A stretch of DNA of 64,000 nt. It comes from Serpens sp035497915 (lineage in GTDB: Bacteria; Pseudomonadota; Gammaproteobacteria; Pseudomonadales; Pseudomonadaceae). The stretch spans positions 73,961 through 137,960 of the forward strand of contig NZ_DATJCS010000017.1 of NCBI RefSeq assembly GCF_035497915.1, written 5' to 3'. The translations under genes and the position numbers were made by a program. Within the stretch, counting starts at the first letter, position 1, and every line of letters begins with the position of its first letter. Below, piece after piece: positions 1 to 11,089 of this stretch. The notes under the pieces are model-generated. The model saw only the letters and a list, made by a program, of their open reading frames with translations. It did not search any database and was not told where the DNA came from.

Positions 1-2438
<2,438 letters not shown>

Positions 2439-2574
2439 GGAAGCCTGGTTCCTTTAGTCAGCAGGGTCCTGCGATAAGCGCGGGATGGTATCACAGCTTG
2501 CCGCGCCAGGCTTCAGGACCCAGGCCGCAACTTTCCGTTATCCGGCGGTAGGTTGCGTGGCGCCGAGCCGGCAA

Positions 2575-3636
2575 TCAATGCAGGCGCTTGCGACACATCA
2601 GCTCGGCCAGCTTCGCGGTATCCGGCCGCTCGATCACGCCGCGCTCGGTGACGATCACATCGATCAGGTCGGCCGGTGTCACGTCGAAGGCCGGATTGAA
2701 CACCTCGACCCCCACCGCCGGGTCGAGCACTTCGCTCGCCGCGTGGTCTTCGAGGGGAATGTCCTCGCCATGCTCCAGGCTCATGTCGATGCACGAGCTG
2801 GGCGCCGCCACCATCACGCGCAGGCCGTGGTGCATGGCCAGCACCGTCAGCGGATAGGTGCCGATGGTGGCCGCCACGTCGCCGTTGGCGGCGATGCGCT
2901 CGGCGCCGACGATCAGCCAGCCGATGCGCTCGCTCTTCATCAGATGGCCGGCCGCCGCGTCCACACACACGGTGGTCGGCACGCCGTCGCCGTGCAGTTC
3001 CCAGGCAGTCAGCCGCGCGCCCTGCAGTCCCGGGCGGCTCTCGCCCACATAGACCTGCTCGACCAGTTCGCCCAGCCAGCCGGCGCGGATCACGCCCAGC
3101 GCGCTGCCGAAGCCGCCGCCGGCCAGGGCGCCGGCGTTGCCATGGGTCAGCACCGCGCGAATGCCTTCGTCATGCTGGCGCAGCAACTCCAGACCGAACT
3201 GGGCGATGGCCAGATTGGCCTCGCGGTCGCTGGCCAGGATGGCGCCGGCCTCGACTTCCAGCGCCGGAAGCGGGTCCGCCCCGGGCGATAGCCGGCGCAG
3301 GCGGTTACGCAGGCAATCCAGCGCCCAGCCCAGGCCGGCCGCCGCCGGTTGCGCCTCGCGCAGCAACTGGAAATCCGCCTCCAGCGCCGCTTGCCAGTCG
3401 CCGCCGGCGGCCAGCCGCGCCCGCGCGCCGAGCACCAGCCCGTAGGCCGCCGCAATGCCGATGGCCGCCGCGCCGCGTACCGCCCCATCGCGAATCGCCT
3501 CGGCCACGGCGGCGGCGCTGTCCAGCGCCAGCCAGGCTTCGCGGGCCGGCAGCAGACGCTGGTCCCGCACATGCAGGACGCCCTCGCGCCACTCGAGAGC
3601 CTTTACCCGTTCCGCCGCCAGCAATCGCTCACGCAT
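2575..3636 (-). CDS. mtnA: MtnA-family protein (methylthioribose-1-phosphate isomerase homologue) with substituted catalytic residues
   Basis: Homologue (353 aa) of the methionine-salvage enzyme that converts 5-methylthioribose-1-P to 5-methylthioribulose-1-P. The start is placed at MRERLLAAERVKALEW, which matches the family N-terminus; an upstream in-frame start at 3678 would add 14 unlikely residues. The overall fold signature is kept (LQGARLTAWEL, APSS, FDVTPADLI, C-terminal RKRLH). Key sites differ from the family: the catalytic Cys of THCN is Gly166 (THGNAG), the catalytic Asp of GADRI is Glu246 (GAERI), the substrate-contacting Asn-Lys of ANKIGT reads AATIGT, and RGAPAIG reads RGAAAIG. 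The frame is intact. It stands between gyrA and mtaD as in other Pseudomonas. Family call is firm; isomerase activity is doubtful. Confidence 0.85.
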   Translation of the reverse strand: MRERLLAAERVKALEWREGVLHVRDQRLLPAREAWLALDSAAAVAEAIRDGAVRGAAAIGIAAAYGLVLGARARLAAGGDWQAALEADFQLLREAQPAAAGLGWALDCLRNRLRRLSPGADPLPALEVEAGAILASDREANLAIAQFGLELLRQHDEGIRAVLTHGNAGALAGGGFGSALGVIRAGWLGELVEQVYVGESRPGLQGARLTAWELHGDGVPTTVCVDAAAGHLMKSERIGWLIVGAERIAANGDVAATIGTYPLTVLAMHHGLRVMVAAPSSCIDMSLEHGEDIPLEDHAASEVLDPAVGVEVFNPAFDVTPADLIDVIVTERGVIERPDTAKLAELMCRKRLH

Positions 3637-3692
3637 GTCCACCGCCCACCCGACACAAAGGGCGCGGATTATACGCACATCGCCGCCGATCC

Positions 3693-3787
3693 TTGTGGGG
3701 CCGGCTTTATGCCGGCCAGCGGAAGCGTGGCTGACGCCTCGGCTACTGACTCACCCCTGTCGGCCGGCATAAAGCCGGCCCCACAGG
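3693..3787. repeat. REP pair (BIME-like), family A
   Basis: Two inverted copies of a palindromic unit, TGTGGGGCCGGCTTTATGCC on the left and its reverse complement on the right, separated by about 36 bases. The same unit recurs at 19481, 21833, 24678 and 61183, always between genes. The arrangement matches REP doublets of Pseudomonas. It fills most of the gap between the divergent mtnA-like gene and mtaD. Confidence 0.85.
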
Positions 3788-3858
3788 TTGCGCCCCTTCA
3801 AAACCCACCCGACGCGGCCGTACACTGCCGGCCCTGCCACCGTTTTGTGAACGCCATC

Positions 3859-5199
3859 ATGCCCGCCGCCGCTCCGCTCGACCTCCTCCTGTTGCCTGGT
3901 TGGCTGGTTCCGGTCGAGCCGGCCGGCGTGGTGCTGAAGAATCACGCGCTGGGCATCCGCGACGGGCGCATCGCCCTGCTCGCCCCGCGTGAACAGGCCC
4001 TGCGTCTGGAGGCCCGCGAGGTGCGCGAACTGCCCGGCATGCTGCTCGCCCCCGGGCTGGTGAATGCCCACGGCCACGCCGCCATGAGCCTGTTTCGCGG
4101 CCTGGCCGACGACCTGCCGCTGCTGCCCTGGCTGCAGGACCACATCTGGCCGGCCGAATCGGTTTGGGTGGACGAGGATTTCATCCGCGACGGCAGCGAA
4201 CTGGCCATCGCCGAGCAGCTCAAGGGCGGCGTCACCTGCTTTTCCGACATGTACTTCTACCCGCGGGTGACCAGCGAGGTGGCGCACCGCGCCGGCGTGC
4301 GCGCGCAGTTCTGCGTGCCGCTGATGAATTTCGCCGTGCCGGGCGCGCTGGATGCCAGCGACGCGGTGCGCCAGACCCTGCAGCTGTTCGACGAGCTGCG
4401 CCATCATCCGCGCCTCTCGGCGGCCTTCGGCCCGCACTCGCCCTATACGGTGACCGACGAACAGCTGGGCCAGGTCGTGATGCTGGCCGAACAGCTGGAC
4501 GCCAGCATCCAGATGCACGTGCATGAAACCGAGTTGGAGGTGCAGCAGAGCCTGACGACCCACGGCGAGCGGCCGCTGGCGCGCCTGCAGCGCCTGGGCC
4601 TGCTCGGCCCGCGCTTCCAGGCGGTGCACATGACCCAGGTGAACGACGAAGACATTCAGCGCCTGGTGGAAAGCAACAGCAGCGTCATCCACTGCCCGGA
4701 GTCCAACCTCAAGCTGGCCAGCGGCTTCTGCCCGGTGGAACGCCTGTGGCAGGCCGGCGTCAACGTCGCCATCGGCACCGACGGCGCGGCCAGCAACAAC
4801 GACCTGGACCTGCTCGGCGAAATCCGCACCGCCGCCCTGCTGGCCAAGGCCGTGCAGCAGGACGCCAGCGCCCTGGACGCCCACCGCGCGCTGCGCATGG
4901 CCACCCTGAACGGCGCCCGCGCGCTGGGCCTGGAACAGGATTGCGGCTCGCTGGAAGTCGGCAAGTGGGCCGACCTGGCGGCCTTCGACCTCTCCGGCCT
5001 GTACCAGCAGCCGGTCTACGACCCGGTGTCGCAGCTGGTCTACACCGGCGGCCGGCACTGCGTGCGGCATGTCTGGGTCGGCGGCAAGCAGCTGCTCGAC
5101 GAGGGCCGGCTGACACGCCTCGACGAGGAGCGCCTGCTGGCGACCACCCGCGCCTGGGGCGCGAAGATCGCCGCCGGACGCGCCGCGCCGCGCGACTGA
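3859..5199 (+). CDS. mtaD: 5-methylthioadenosine/S-adenosylhomocysteine deaminase (amidohydrolase)
   Basis: Cytosolic metal-dependent deaminase of the TRZ/ATZ amidohydrolase family, 446 aa, acting on methylthioadenosine, and on SAH in some members. Metal ligands are visible: HxH in NAHGHAAM at about residue 70, HVHETE at about 221, and a late Asp in IGTDGAASNNDLD at about 310; IHCPESNLKLASG is also family-typical. The ATG at 3859 gives MPAAAPLDLLLLPGW; the open frame continues upstream through the REP pair but that is not a credible start. It sits beside the mtnA homologue, which links both to nucleoside salvage from polyamine synthesis. Confidence 0.92.
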   Translation: MPAAAPLDLLLLPGWLVPVEPAGVVLKNHALGIRDGRIALLAPREQALRLEAREVRELPGMLLAPGLVNAHGHAAMSLFRGLADDLPLLPWLQDHIWPAESVWVDEDFIRDGSELAIAEQLKGGVTCFSDMYFYPRVTSEVAHRAGVRAQFCVPLMNFAVPGALDASDAVRQTLQLFDELRHHPRLSAAFGPHSPYTVTDEQLGQVVMLAEQLDASIQMHVHETELEVQQSLTTHGERPLARLQRLGLLGPRFQAVHMTQVNDEDIQRLVESNSSVIHCPESNLKLASGFCPVERLWQAGVNVAIGTDGAASNNDLDLLGEIRTAALLAKAVQQDASALDAHRALRMATLNGARALGLEQDCGSLEVGKWADLAAFDLSGLYQQPVYDPVSQLVYTGGRHCVRHVWVGGKQLLDEGRLTRLDEERLLATTRAWGAKIAAGRAAPRD

Positions 5200-5215
5200 A
5201 CGCGGCCTGCCACCG

Positions 5216-6232
5216 TCAGCGCTGCCGCTGGCGATACTCCCCCGGCGTCTGTCCGGTCCACTGCTTGAAGCTGCGGTGGAACGAGCGCGGCTCGCTGAAG
5301 CCCAGGTAGCAGGCGATGTCCTGGATCGGCAGCTCGCTGTGGCGCAGGTAGTGCTCGGCCAGCTCGCGGCGCAGCTGATCGAGGATCGCCTGGTAGCTGG
5401 TACCGGCCGCCTGCAGATGGCGCTGCAGGGTGCGCAGGGTCATGTGGAACCGCGCGGCGACCCGTTCCTTGCGCGGCAGGCCGTCGCTGAGCATCTCGCG
5501 CAGCGCCGCGCGGACCCGCAGCGGTAGCGGCTGGTCGTCCTCCAGGCGGTCGAGCAGACCCAAGGCGTGCGCCTCCAGGGCGCGCAACAGGCCGGCATCG
5601 GCCTGGCGCAGCGGCAGACCCAGATACTCCAGCGGGGCCAGCAATGCGCTGTGCGCCTGCTCGAACAGCACCGGACAGCCGAACACCCGCTCGTAGTCCT
5701 CGACCCGGCAGCCCGCCGGCAGCGCATGCTCGAACTGTACGCAACTGGGGGAATGCTCCACGCCGGCGATCCAGCGCCCGTAATGCAGCCAGGACGCCAG
5801 CACGTTCTCGATCAGGTGTCGGCGCACCGGCTGCTGCGGATGCCGGCAGTGCCAGCTCAGGCGCACCTGGCCATCCTGCTGCTCGATGTGACTGGTGCCC
5901 ATGTCACCGACCAGCCGCTCGTAGGGCAGGATGCGCGCCATCGCCTCGCCGAGGGTGGCGCAGTTCATGGTGATGTAGCCGAGCACGCTCCACGAGCCGG
6001 GCTGCACGTGGCGCGCCGCATGCAGGCCGAACAGCGGATCGGCGGACTGCCGCAGCAGGTGTTCGAGCAGGCGCTCGTGCTGTTCGCTGGGCACCCGCTG
6101 GCCGTTGTCGGCCAGGCACTCGGCGCTCAGCCCGGCGGCCTGCCGCGCCGCGGCGCAGTCCAGGCCGAGGGTCTGGGCATGGCTCAGGTACTTGAGCAGG
6201 ACGGGAACCGCCGTATAGCCGAGTGTCTGCAT
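5216..6232 (-). CDS. AraC-family transcriptional regulator
   Basis: Regulator of 338 aa with an N-terminal ligand-sensing half of the arabinose-binding-like type (about residues 20-200) and two C-terminal helix-turn-helix motifs (about 235-335, including DIACYLGFSEPRSFHRSFKQ). It is divergent from the flavoprotein/GlpD/kinase operon with 116 bases between start codons, and a 9-bp inverted repeat lies in that gap, so it probably controls the operon. The inducer is unknown; an acyl, alkyl or glycerol-derived ligand would fit the neighbours, but that is inference. Its stop lies 16 bases from that of convergent mtaD. Confidence 0.88.
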   Translation of the reverse strand: MQTLGYTAVPVLLKYLSHAQTLGLDCAAARQAAGLSAECLADNGQRVPSEQHERLLEHLLRQSADPLFGLHAARHVQPGSWSVLGYITMNCATLGEAMARILPYERLVGDMGTSHIEQQDGQVRLSWHCRHPQQPVRRHLIENVLASWLHYGRWIAGVEHSPSCVQFEHALPAGCRVEDYERVFGCPVLFEQAHSALLAPLEYLGLPLRQADAGLLRALEAHALGLLDRLEDDQPLPLRVRAALREMLSDGLPRKERVAARFHMTLRTLQRHLQAAGTSYQAILDQLRRELAEHYLRHSELPIQDIACYLGFSEPRSFHRSFKQWTGQTPGEYRQRQR

Positions 6233-6263
6233 GCGAGGGGTGTTTTTGGCTCGATTGGCGAAT

Positions 6264-6298
6264 GCGCGTGGCCGGATCGGACAGTGACCGCCACGCGC
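6264..6298. promoter_or_regulatory. Inverted repeat in the divergent araC/oxidase promoter region
   Basis: Arms GCGCGTGGC (6264-6272) and GCCACGCGC (6290-6298) are perfect reverse complements, separated by 17 bases, centred between the AraC-type gene and the flavoprotein gene. A TAGTAT sequence at 6306-6311 could be a -10 element for the rightward operon. The role as an operator is inferred from position only. Confidence 0.4.
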
Positions 6299-6348
6299 GG
6301 CTGGCTAGTATAGGCAGCCGACACGCGGGACCGACAAGGGGGCAAGGC

Positions 6349-7944
6349 ATGCGGCGCTGGAATGGCTGGGGTGACGAGGGTACCGAGGTACATCTGCCGG
6401 AACAGGGCGCGGCCTTTCTCGCCGAACGCCTCGGCCCGAGCCGGCCGCTGGCCGACGCCAGCCTCGCCGAGGTGCTCGCCCAGGTGCCGCCATCGCGCCT
6501 GCCCGAGCACCCGCTGATCACCCGCCAGGCCGAGGCGCGCGTGCGCCACGCCCGCGGCCAGAGCCTGCCGGACTGGCTGGCCATGCGCTCCGGCAGCTTC
6601 GGCGTGTTTCCCGACGCCGTGGCCCTGCCGCAAACCCCGGCGCAGATTCGCGAACTGCTGGCCTGGGCACGGCAGCGGGACGCCATCGTCATTCCCTACG
6701 GCGGCGGCACCTCGGTGGCCGGACACATCAACCCGGCCGCCTCGGCGCGGCCGGTGCTGACCCTGTCGCTGGAGCGCATGAACCAGTTGCTCGACCTGGA
6801 CGAGGACAGCCGCATCGCCACCTTCGGCCCCGGCGCCAACGGCCCGCAGGTCGAGGCCCAGCTGCGCGCGCGCGGCTACACCCTCGGTCACTTCCCGCAG
6901 TCCTGGGAGCTGTCCACCCTCGGCGGCTGGGTGGCCAGCCGCTCCAGCGGCCAGCAGTCGCTGCGCTACGGACGCATCGAGCAGCTGTTCGCCGGCGGCA
7001 CCCTGGAAACCTTCGCCGGCAGCCTGGAGATCCCGACCTTCCCGGCCTCGGCCGCCGGCCCCGATCTGCGCGAGCTGGTGCTAGGCAGCGAGGGCCGCTT
7101 CGGGGTCATTTCCGAAGTCAGGGTGCGGGTCAGCCCGCTGGCCGAGCAGGAGCGCTTCTACGCGGTGTTCCTGCCCGACTGGCCGCGCGCCCTGGCCGGC
7201 GTGCGCGCCCTGGCCCAGGCGCGCATCCCGCTGTCGATGCTGCGTCTGTCCAACCCGACCGAAACCGAAACCCAGTTGGCCCTGGCCGGTCACCCCCGTC
7301 AGATCGCCCTGCTGGAGCGCTACCTGGCGCTGCGCGGCGCCGGCGCCGGCAAGTGCCTGCTGACCTTCGGCGTGACCGGCAATCGCCAGCAGAACGCCCT
7401 GTCGCTGCGCCAGACCCGCCGCCTGCTCAGGAACCACGGCGGGGTGTTCACCGGCACCCTGCTGGGTCGCAAGTGGGCCGAGGGCCGCTTCCGCTTCCCC
7501 TACCTGCGCCACGGCCTGTGGGCCGCCGGCTACGCCGTGGACACCCTGGAAACCGCCACCGACTGGGGCAACGTCGATGCGCTGCAGCAGGCGGTCGAGC
7601 ACAGCCTGCGCCACGGGCTGGCCGACCGGGACGAGCGGGTGCACGTGTTCACCCACCTGTCGCACGTCTACGGCCAGGGTTCGAGCCTCTACACCACCTA
7701 TGTGTTCCGCCCGGGTGCCGACTATGCCGAGGCCCTGGCGCGTTGGCAGACCCTCAAGCACGCTGCCAGCCGCACCATCGCCAGCCACGGCGGCACCATC
7801 AGCCACCAGCACGGCGTCGGCCGCGACCACGCGCCCTACCTGGCGGCCGAGAAGGGCGAGCTGGGCCTGGCGGCGCTTAGCGCGCTGGCACGGCATTTCG
7901 ACCCCGAGCGGCGCCTGGCCCCGGGCGTGCTGCTGGAGGACTGA
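6349..7944 (+). CDS. FAD-binding oxidase, alkyldihydroxyacetonephosphate synthase (AGPS)-like
   Basis: Flavoprotein of 531 aa from the PCMH/VAO FAD-binding family. Domain order: N-terminal extension; FAD-binding domain with PYGGGTSVAGH at about residue 123 and STLGGWVASRSSGQQS at about 190; then a C-terminal cap with THLSHVYGQGSSLYTTY at about 435 and the His-rich loop HQHGVGRDHAPY near 485, which matches the HHHGVGK loop of eukaryotic AGPS. AGPS exchanges the acyl group of acyl-DHAP for a fatty alcohol, making ether lipids. It is first in an operon: the next ATG begins two bases after this stop. Substrate in bacteria is not established; assignment to the AGPS branch is by motif. Confidence 0.85.
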   Translation: MRRWNGWGDEGTEVHLPEQGAAFLAERLGPSRPLADASLAEVLAQVPPSRLPEHPLITRQAEARVRHARGQSLPDWLAMRSGSFGVFPDAVALPQTPAQIRELLAWARQRDAIVIPYGGGTSVAGHINPAASARPVLTLSLERMNQLLDLDEDSRIATFGPGANGPQVEAQLRARGYTLGHFPQSWELSTLGGWVASRSSGQQSLRYGRIEQLFAGGTLETFAGSLEIPTFPASAAGPDLRELVLGSEGRFGVISEVRVRVSPLAEQERFYAVFLPDWPRALAGVRALAQARIPLSMLRLSNPTETETQLALAGHPRQIALLERYLALRGAGAGKCLLTFGVTGNRQQNALSLRQTRRLLRNHGGVFTGTLLGRKWAEGRFRFPYLRHGLWAAGYAVDTLETATDWGNVDALQQAVEHSLRHGLADRDERVHVFTHLSHVYGQGSSLYTTYVFRPGADYAEALARWQTLKHAASRTIASHGGTISHQHGVGRDHAPYLAAEKGELGLAALSALARHFDPERRLAPGVLLED

Positions 7945-7945
7945 G

Positions 7946-9529
7946 ATGAGCTGGAACGCCGCCTGGCGCAAAGCGGCGCTGCCTGAGCTGGCGGCCTGCG
8001 ACTGGGACCTGATCGTGGTCGGCGGCGGCATCACCGGCGCCGGCATCCTGCGCGAGGCCGCCCGGCGCGGCTGGCGCTGCCTGCTGCTGGAACAGCGCGA
8101 CTTCGCCTGGGGCACCTCCAGCCGCTCGTCGAAGATGGTGCACGGTGGCCTGCGCTATCTCGCCAAAGGCCAGTTGTCGCTGACCCGCGACGCGGTGCGC
8201 GAACGCCAGCGCCTGCTCGCCGAGGTGCCGGGGCTGGTCGATCCGCTGCCCTTCCTGTTCCCGCATTACCGTGGCCGCTTCCCCGGCCCGCGCCTGTTCG
8301 GCGGCCTGCTCGGCCTCTACGACGCCCTGGCCGGCCAGCGCCTGCATGGCTACCACCCGGCCGCCGAGCTGGGCTTCCTGGCGCCCGGCCTGCAGGGCCA
8401 GGCACTGCTGGGCGCGACCCGCTTCGGCGACGCCATCACCGACGATGCGCGTCTGGTGCTGCGTGTGCTGCAGGAGGCGCGCGCCGAGGGCGGCGAGGCG
8501 CTCAATGGCCTGCGCGTGGTCGAGCTGCGCCGCGAAGGGGGCCGGGTGGTCGGCTTGCTCGCCGAGGACCGCGAGAGCGGCCGGCGCTTCAGCCTGCGCA
8601 GTCGCATGCTGGCACTGGCCACCGGCGCCTGGAGCGACACGTTGCGCCAGCCGCGCGGCGCGGAACGCATCCGCCCGCTGCGTGGCAGCCACCTGCTGCT
8701 GCCGGCCTGGCGCCTGCCGGTGGCCCAGGCGATCAGCTTTCTGCACGCCGGGGACCGCCGCCCGGTGTTCGTCTTCCCCTGGGAGGGCGCCACGGTGATC
8801 GGCACCACCGACCTGGATCACGGCGATGCGCTGGAACAGGAGGCGCGCATCAGCCCCGCGGAAATCGATTACCTGCTCGCCGCCTGCCACCAGGTGCTGC
8901 CGGGCGCCGCCATCCGCCACACAGACATCCTCTCCACCTGGGCCGGCGTGCGTCCGGTGGTCGGCGCCGCCGCGCCTTCGCGCCGGCGGCCTTCCGACGA
9001 GAAGCGTGAACACACGCTGTGGAGCGAGCCGGGCTGCGTGACCCTGGCCGGCGGCAAGCTCACCACCTTCCGCCTGCTCGCCCTGGAGGTGCTGCGCGCC
9101 TGCGCGGCGCAGCGCGGGGAAACCCTCAATGTCAGCGAAGCGCCGCTGTTCCGCGCCCCGCCCCGCGTCCCCCTGCCCGGCCTGTGCCTGAGCCAGCGCC
9201 GCCGCCTGGAGGGGCGCCACGGTCATCGGCTGCCGCGCCTGGCCGAGTTGCTGGCTGAGCTCGGAAGCGAACGGGTCGGCGCCACGCCCACGCTGTGGGC
9301 GGAGCTGGCGCTGGCCTGCGAGGACGAACTGGTGCTGCACCTGGATGACCTGCTGCTGCGCCGCACCCGCCTGGGCCTGCTGCTGCCACGCGGCGGCGCC
9401 GAGCAGCTGGCGGACATCCGCGCGCTGTGCCAGCCGCGCCTGGGCTGGAGCGACGCGCGCTGGCTGCGCGAGCTGCGCGACTATCAGCAGTTGTGGCGGA
9501 CCTGTTACGGGCCGGGAGACCGGCCATGA
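7946..9529 (+). CDS. FAD-dependent glycerol-3-phosphate dehydrogenase, GlpD-like
   Basis: Protein of 527 aa of the GlpD family, which oxidises sn-glycerol-3-phosphate to DHAP and passes electrons to quinone at the membrane. The dinucleotide motif VVGGGITGAGILREAARRG is at about residues 25-45, followed by the family block SSRSSKMVHGGLRYL, and later GTTDLDHGD and LAGGKLTTFRLLA. The start is the ATG at 7946, after the upstream stop with a 1-base gap. It overlaps the next gene by 4 bases (ATGA). Placement between an AGPS-like enzyme and a kinase suggests a dedicated paralogue supplying DHAP, rather than the main glpD. Confidence 0.9.
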   Translation: MSWNAAWRKAALPELAACDWDLIVVGGGITGAGILREAARRGWRCLLLEQRDFAWGTSSRSSKMVHGGLRYLAKGQLSLTRDAVRERQRLLAEVPGLVDPLPFLFPHYRGRFPGPRLFGGLLGLYDALAGQRLHGYHPAAELGFLAPGLQGQALLGATRFGDAITDDARLVLRVLQEARAEGGEALNGLRVVELRREGGRVVGLLAEDRESGRRFSLRSRMLALATGAWSDTLRQPRGAERIRPLRGSHLLLPAWRLPVAQAISFLHAGDRRPVFVFPWEGATVIGTTDLDHGDALEQEARISPAEIDYLLAACHQVLPGAAIRHTDILSTWAGVRPVVGAAAPSRRRPSDEKREHTLWSEPGCVTLAGGKLTTFRLLALEVLRACAAQRGETLNVSEAPLFRAPPRVPLPGLCLSQRRRLEGRHGHRLPRLAELLAELGSERVGATPTLWAELALACEDELVLHLDDLLLRRTRLGLLLPRGGAEQLADIRALCQPRLGWSDARWLRELRDYQQLWRTCYGPGDRP

Positions 9530-11085
9530 GCGCGCCGCGCTACCTGCTGGCCATCGACAACGGCACCCAGAGCGTGCGCGCGCTGCTCTTCGACCTGGCC
9601 GGCAACCTGCTCGGCAAGGGCAAGGTGGAACTCGAGCCCTACTACGCCGCGCAGCCCGGCTGGGCCGAGCAGGACCCGGAGTACTACTGGCAGAGCCTGG
9701 GCGAGGCCTGCCGGCGGCTGTGGCAGGCGACCGGCGTCGACCGCGGCCTGATCGCCGGGGTGGCGCTGACCACCCAGCGCGGCACGCTGATCAACGTGGA
9801 TGCCGCAGGCCGGCCGTTGCGCCCGGCGATCCTCTGGCTCGACCAGCGCCGCAGCGCGCCACAGGGGCGCATCCGCGGACCCTGGGGCTGGCTGTTCCGG
9901 CTGCTGCGCGTCGAGGACACCGTCGACCACTTCCGCAGCCAGGCCGAGGCCAACTGGATCGCCCAGCAACAGCCGGACATCTGGGCGCGCACCGACAAGT
10001 TCCTGCTGCTCTCGGGCTTTCTCACCCACCGGCTGTGCGGGCGCTTCGTGGATTCGGTGGGCAGCTGTGTGGCCTACCTGCCGTTCGACTACAAGCGCCT
10101 GCGCTGGGCAAAGCCCGGCGACTGGAAGTGGCAGGCGCTGCCGGTCACCCCGGCGATGCTGCCGGAACTGGTCAAGCCGGGCGAACCGCTCGGGCGCATC
10201 AGCGCCACGGCCAGCGCCCACACCGGCATCCCCGAGGGCCTGCCGCTGATCGCCGCCGCCGCCGACAAGGCCTGCGAAGTGCTCGGCGCCGGCGGCGTGG
10301 ACCCGCGCATCGCCTGCCTGTCCTACGGCACCACGGCGACCATCAACACCACCCGCGCCCGCTACCTGGAGATCAACCGGCCGATCCCGCCCTACCCGGC
10401 CGCGCTGCCCGATCACTACAACACCGAGGTCATGCTGTTTCGCGGCTTCTGGATGGTCAGCTGGTTCAAGGAGCAGTTCGGTCACCTGGAACGCCAGCGC
10501 GGCCTGGAACTGGGCGTGGAGGCCGAGACGTTGTTCGACGAACTGGTCGAGCGCGTGCCGCCCGGCGCCATGGGCCTGACCCTGCAGCCGTTCTGGTCGC
10601 CGGGCATCCGCGAACCGGGCCTGGAGGCCAAGGGCGCGATCATCGGCTTCGGCGACGTGCACACCCGCGCGCACCTGTACCGCGCCATTCTCGAAGGCCT
10701 GGCCTACGGGCTGCGCCAGGGCAAGGAGCGCATCGAACGGCGCTCCGGCACGCGCATCGAGCGCCTGCGCGTGTCCGGCGGCGGCTCGCAGAGCGACGCC
10801 GCCATGCAGTTGACCGCCGACATCTTCAACCTGCCGGCCGAGCGTCCGCACCTGTACGAGACCTCCGGGCTGGGCGCGGCCATCGACTGCGCGGTGGGCC
10901 TGGGCCTGCACCCGGACTTCCCCACGGCGATCGCCGCCATGACCCGCCCCGGCCGACTGTTCACGCCGAACCCACAGGCGGCGGCGACCTACGAACGGCT
11001 GTATCGCAAGGTCTACCTGCGCATGTACCGGCAGCTGCGGCCGCTGTACCGCAGCATCCGCGAGATCACCGGCTATCCGCCGTGA
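9526..11085 (+). CDS. FGGY-family carbohydrate kinase (glycerol-kinase-like)
   Basis: Sugar or polyol kinase of 519 aa with the ASKHA fold. N-terminal phosphate loop AIDNGTQSVRALLFD at about residue 10; ALTTQRGTLINVD near 80; catalytic-Asp region AAAADKACEVLG at about 245; C-terminal FGGY signature VSGGGSQSDAAMQLTADIF at about 420. The ATG overlaps the stop of the GlpD-like gene, so the two are translationally coupled. Neighbours suggest glycerol or an alkylglycerol as substrate, with the product handed to the GlpD-like enzyme. True substrate unknown. Confidence 0.85.
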   Translation: MSAPRYLLAIDNGTQSVRALLFDLAGNLLGKGKVELEPYYAAQPGWAEQDPEYYWQSLGEACRRLWQATGVDRGLIAGVALTTQRGTLINVDAAGRPLRPAILWLDQRRSAPQGRIRGPWGWLFRLLRVEDTVDHFRSQAEANWIAQQQPDIWARTDKFLLLSGFLTHRLCGRFVDSVGSCVAYLPFDYKRLRWAKPGDWKWQALPVTPAMLPELVKPGEPLGRISATASAHTGIPEGLPLIAAAADKACEVLGAGGVDPRIACLSYGTTATINTTRARYLEINRPIPPYPAALPDHYNTEVMLFRGFWMVSWFKEQFGHLERQRGLELGVEAETLFDELVERVPPGAMGLTLQPFWSPGIREPGLEAKGAIIGFGDVHTRAHLYRAILEGLAYGLRQGKERIERRSGTRIERLRVSGGGSQSDAAMQLTADIFNLPAERPHLYETSGLGAAIDCAVGLGLHPDFPTAIAAMTRPGRLFTPNPQAAATYERLYRKVYLRMYRQLRPLYRSIREITGYPP

Positions 11086-11089
11086 CGGC

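Noticed and set aside
3751..5070. Long minus-strand frame opposite mtaD
   Set aside because: Overlaps the well-supported deaminase fully and has shadow-like composition (Gln/His/Ala/Val-rich).
7877..9340. 487-codon minus-strand frame opposite the GlpD-like gene
   Set aside because: No domain, and it conflicts with conserved motifs on the plus strand.
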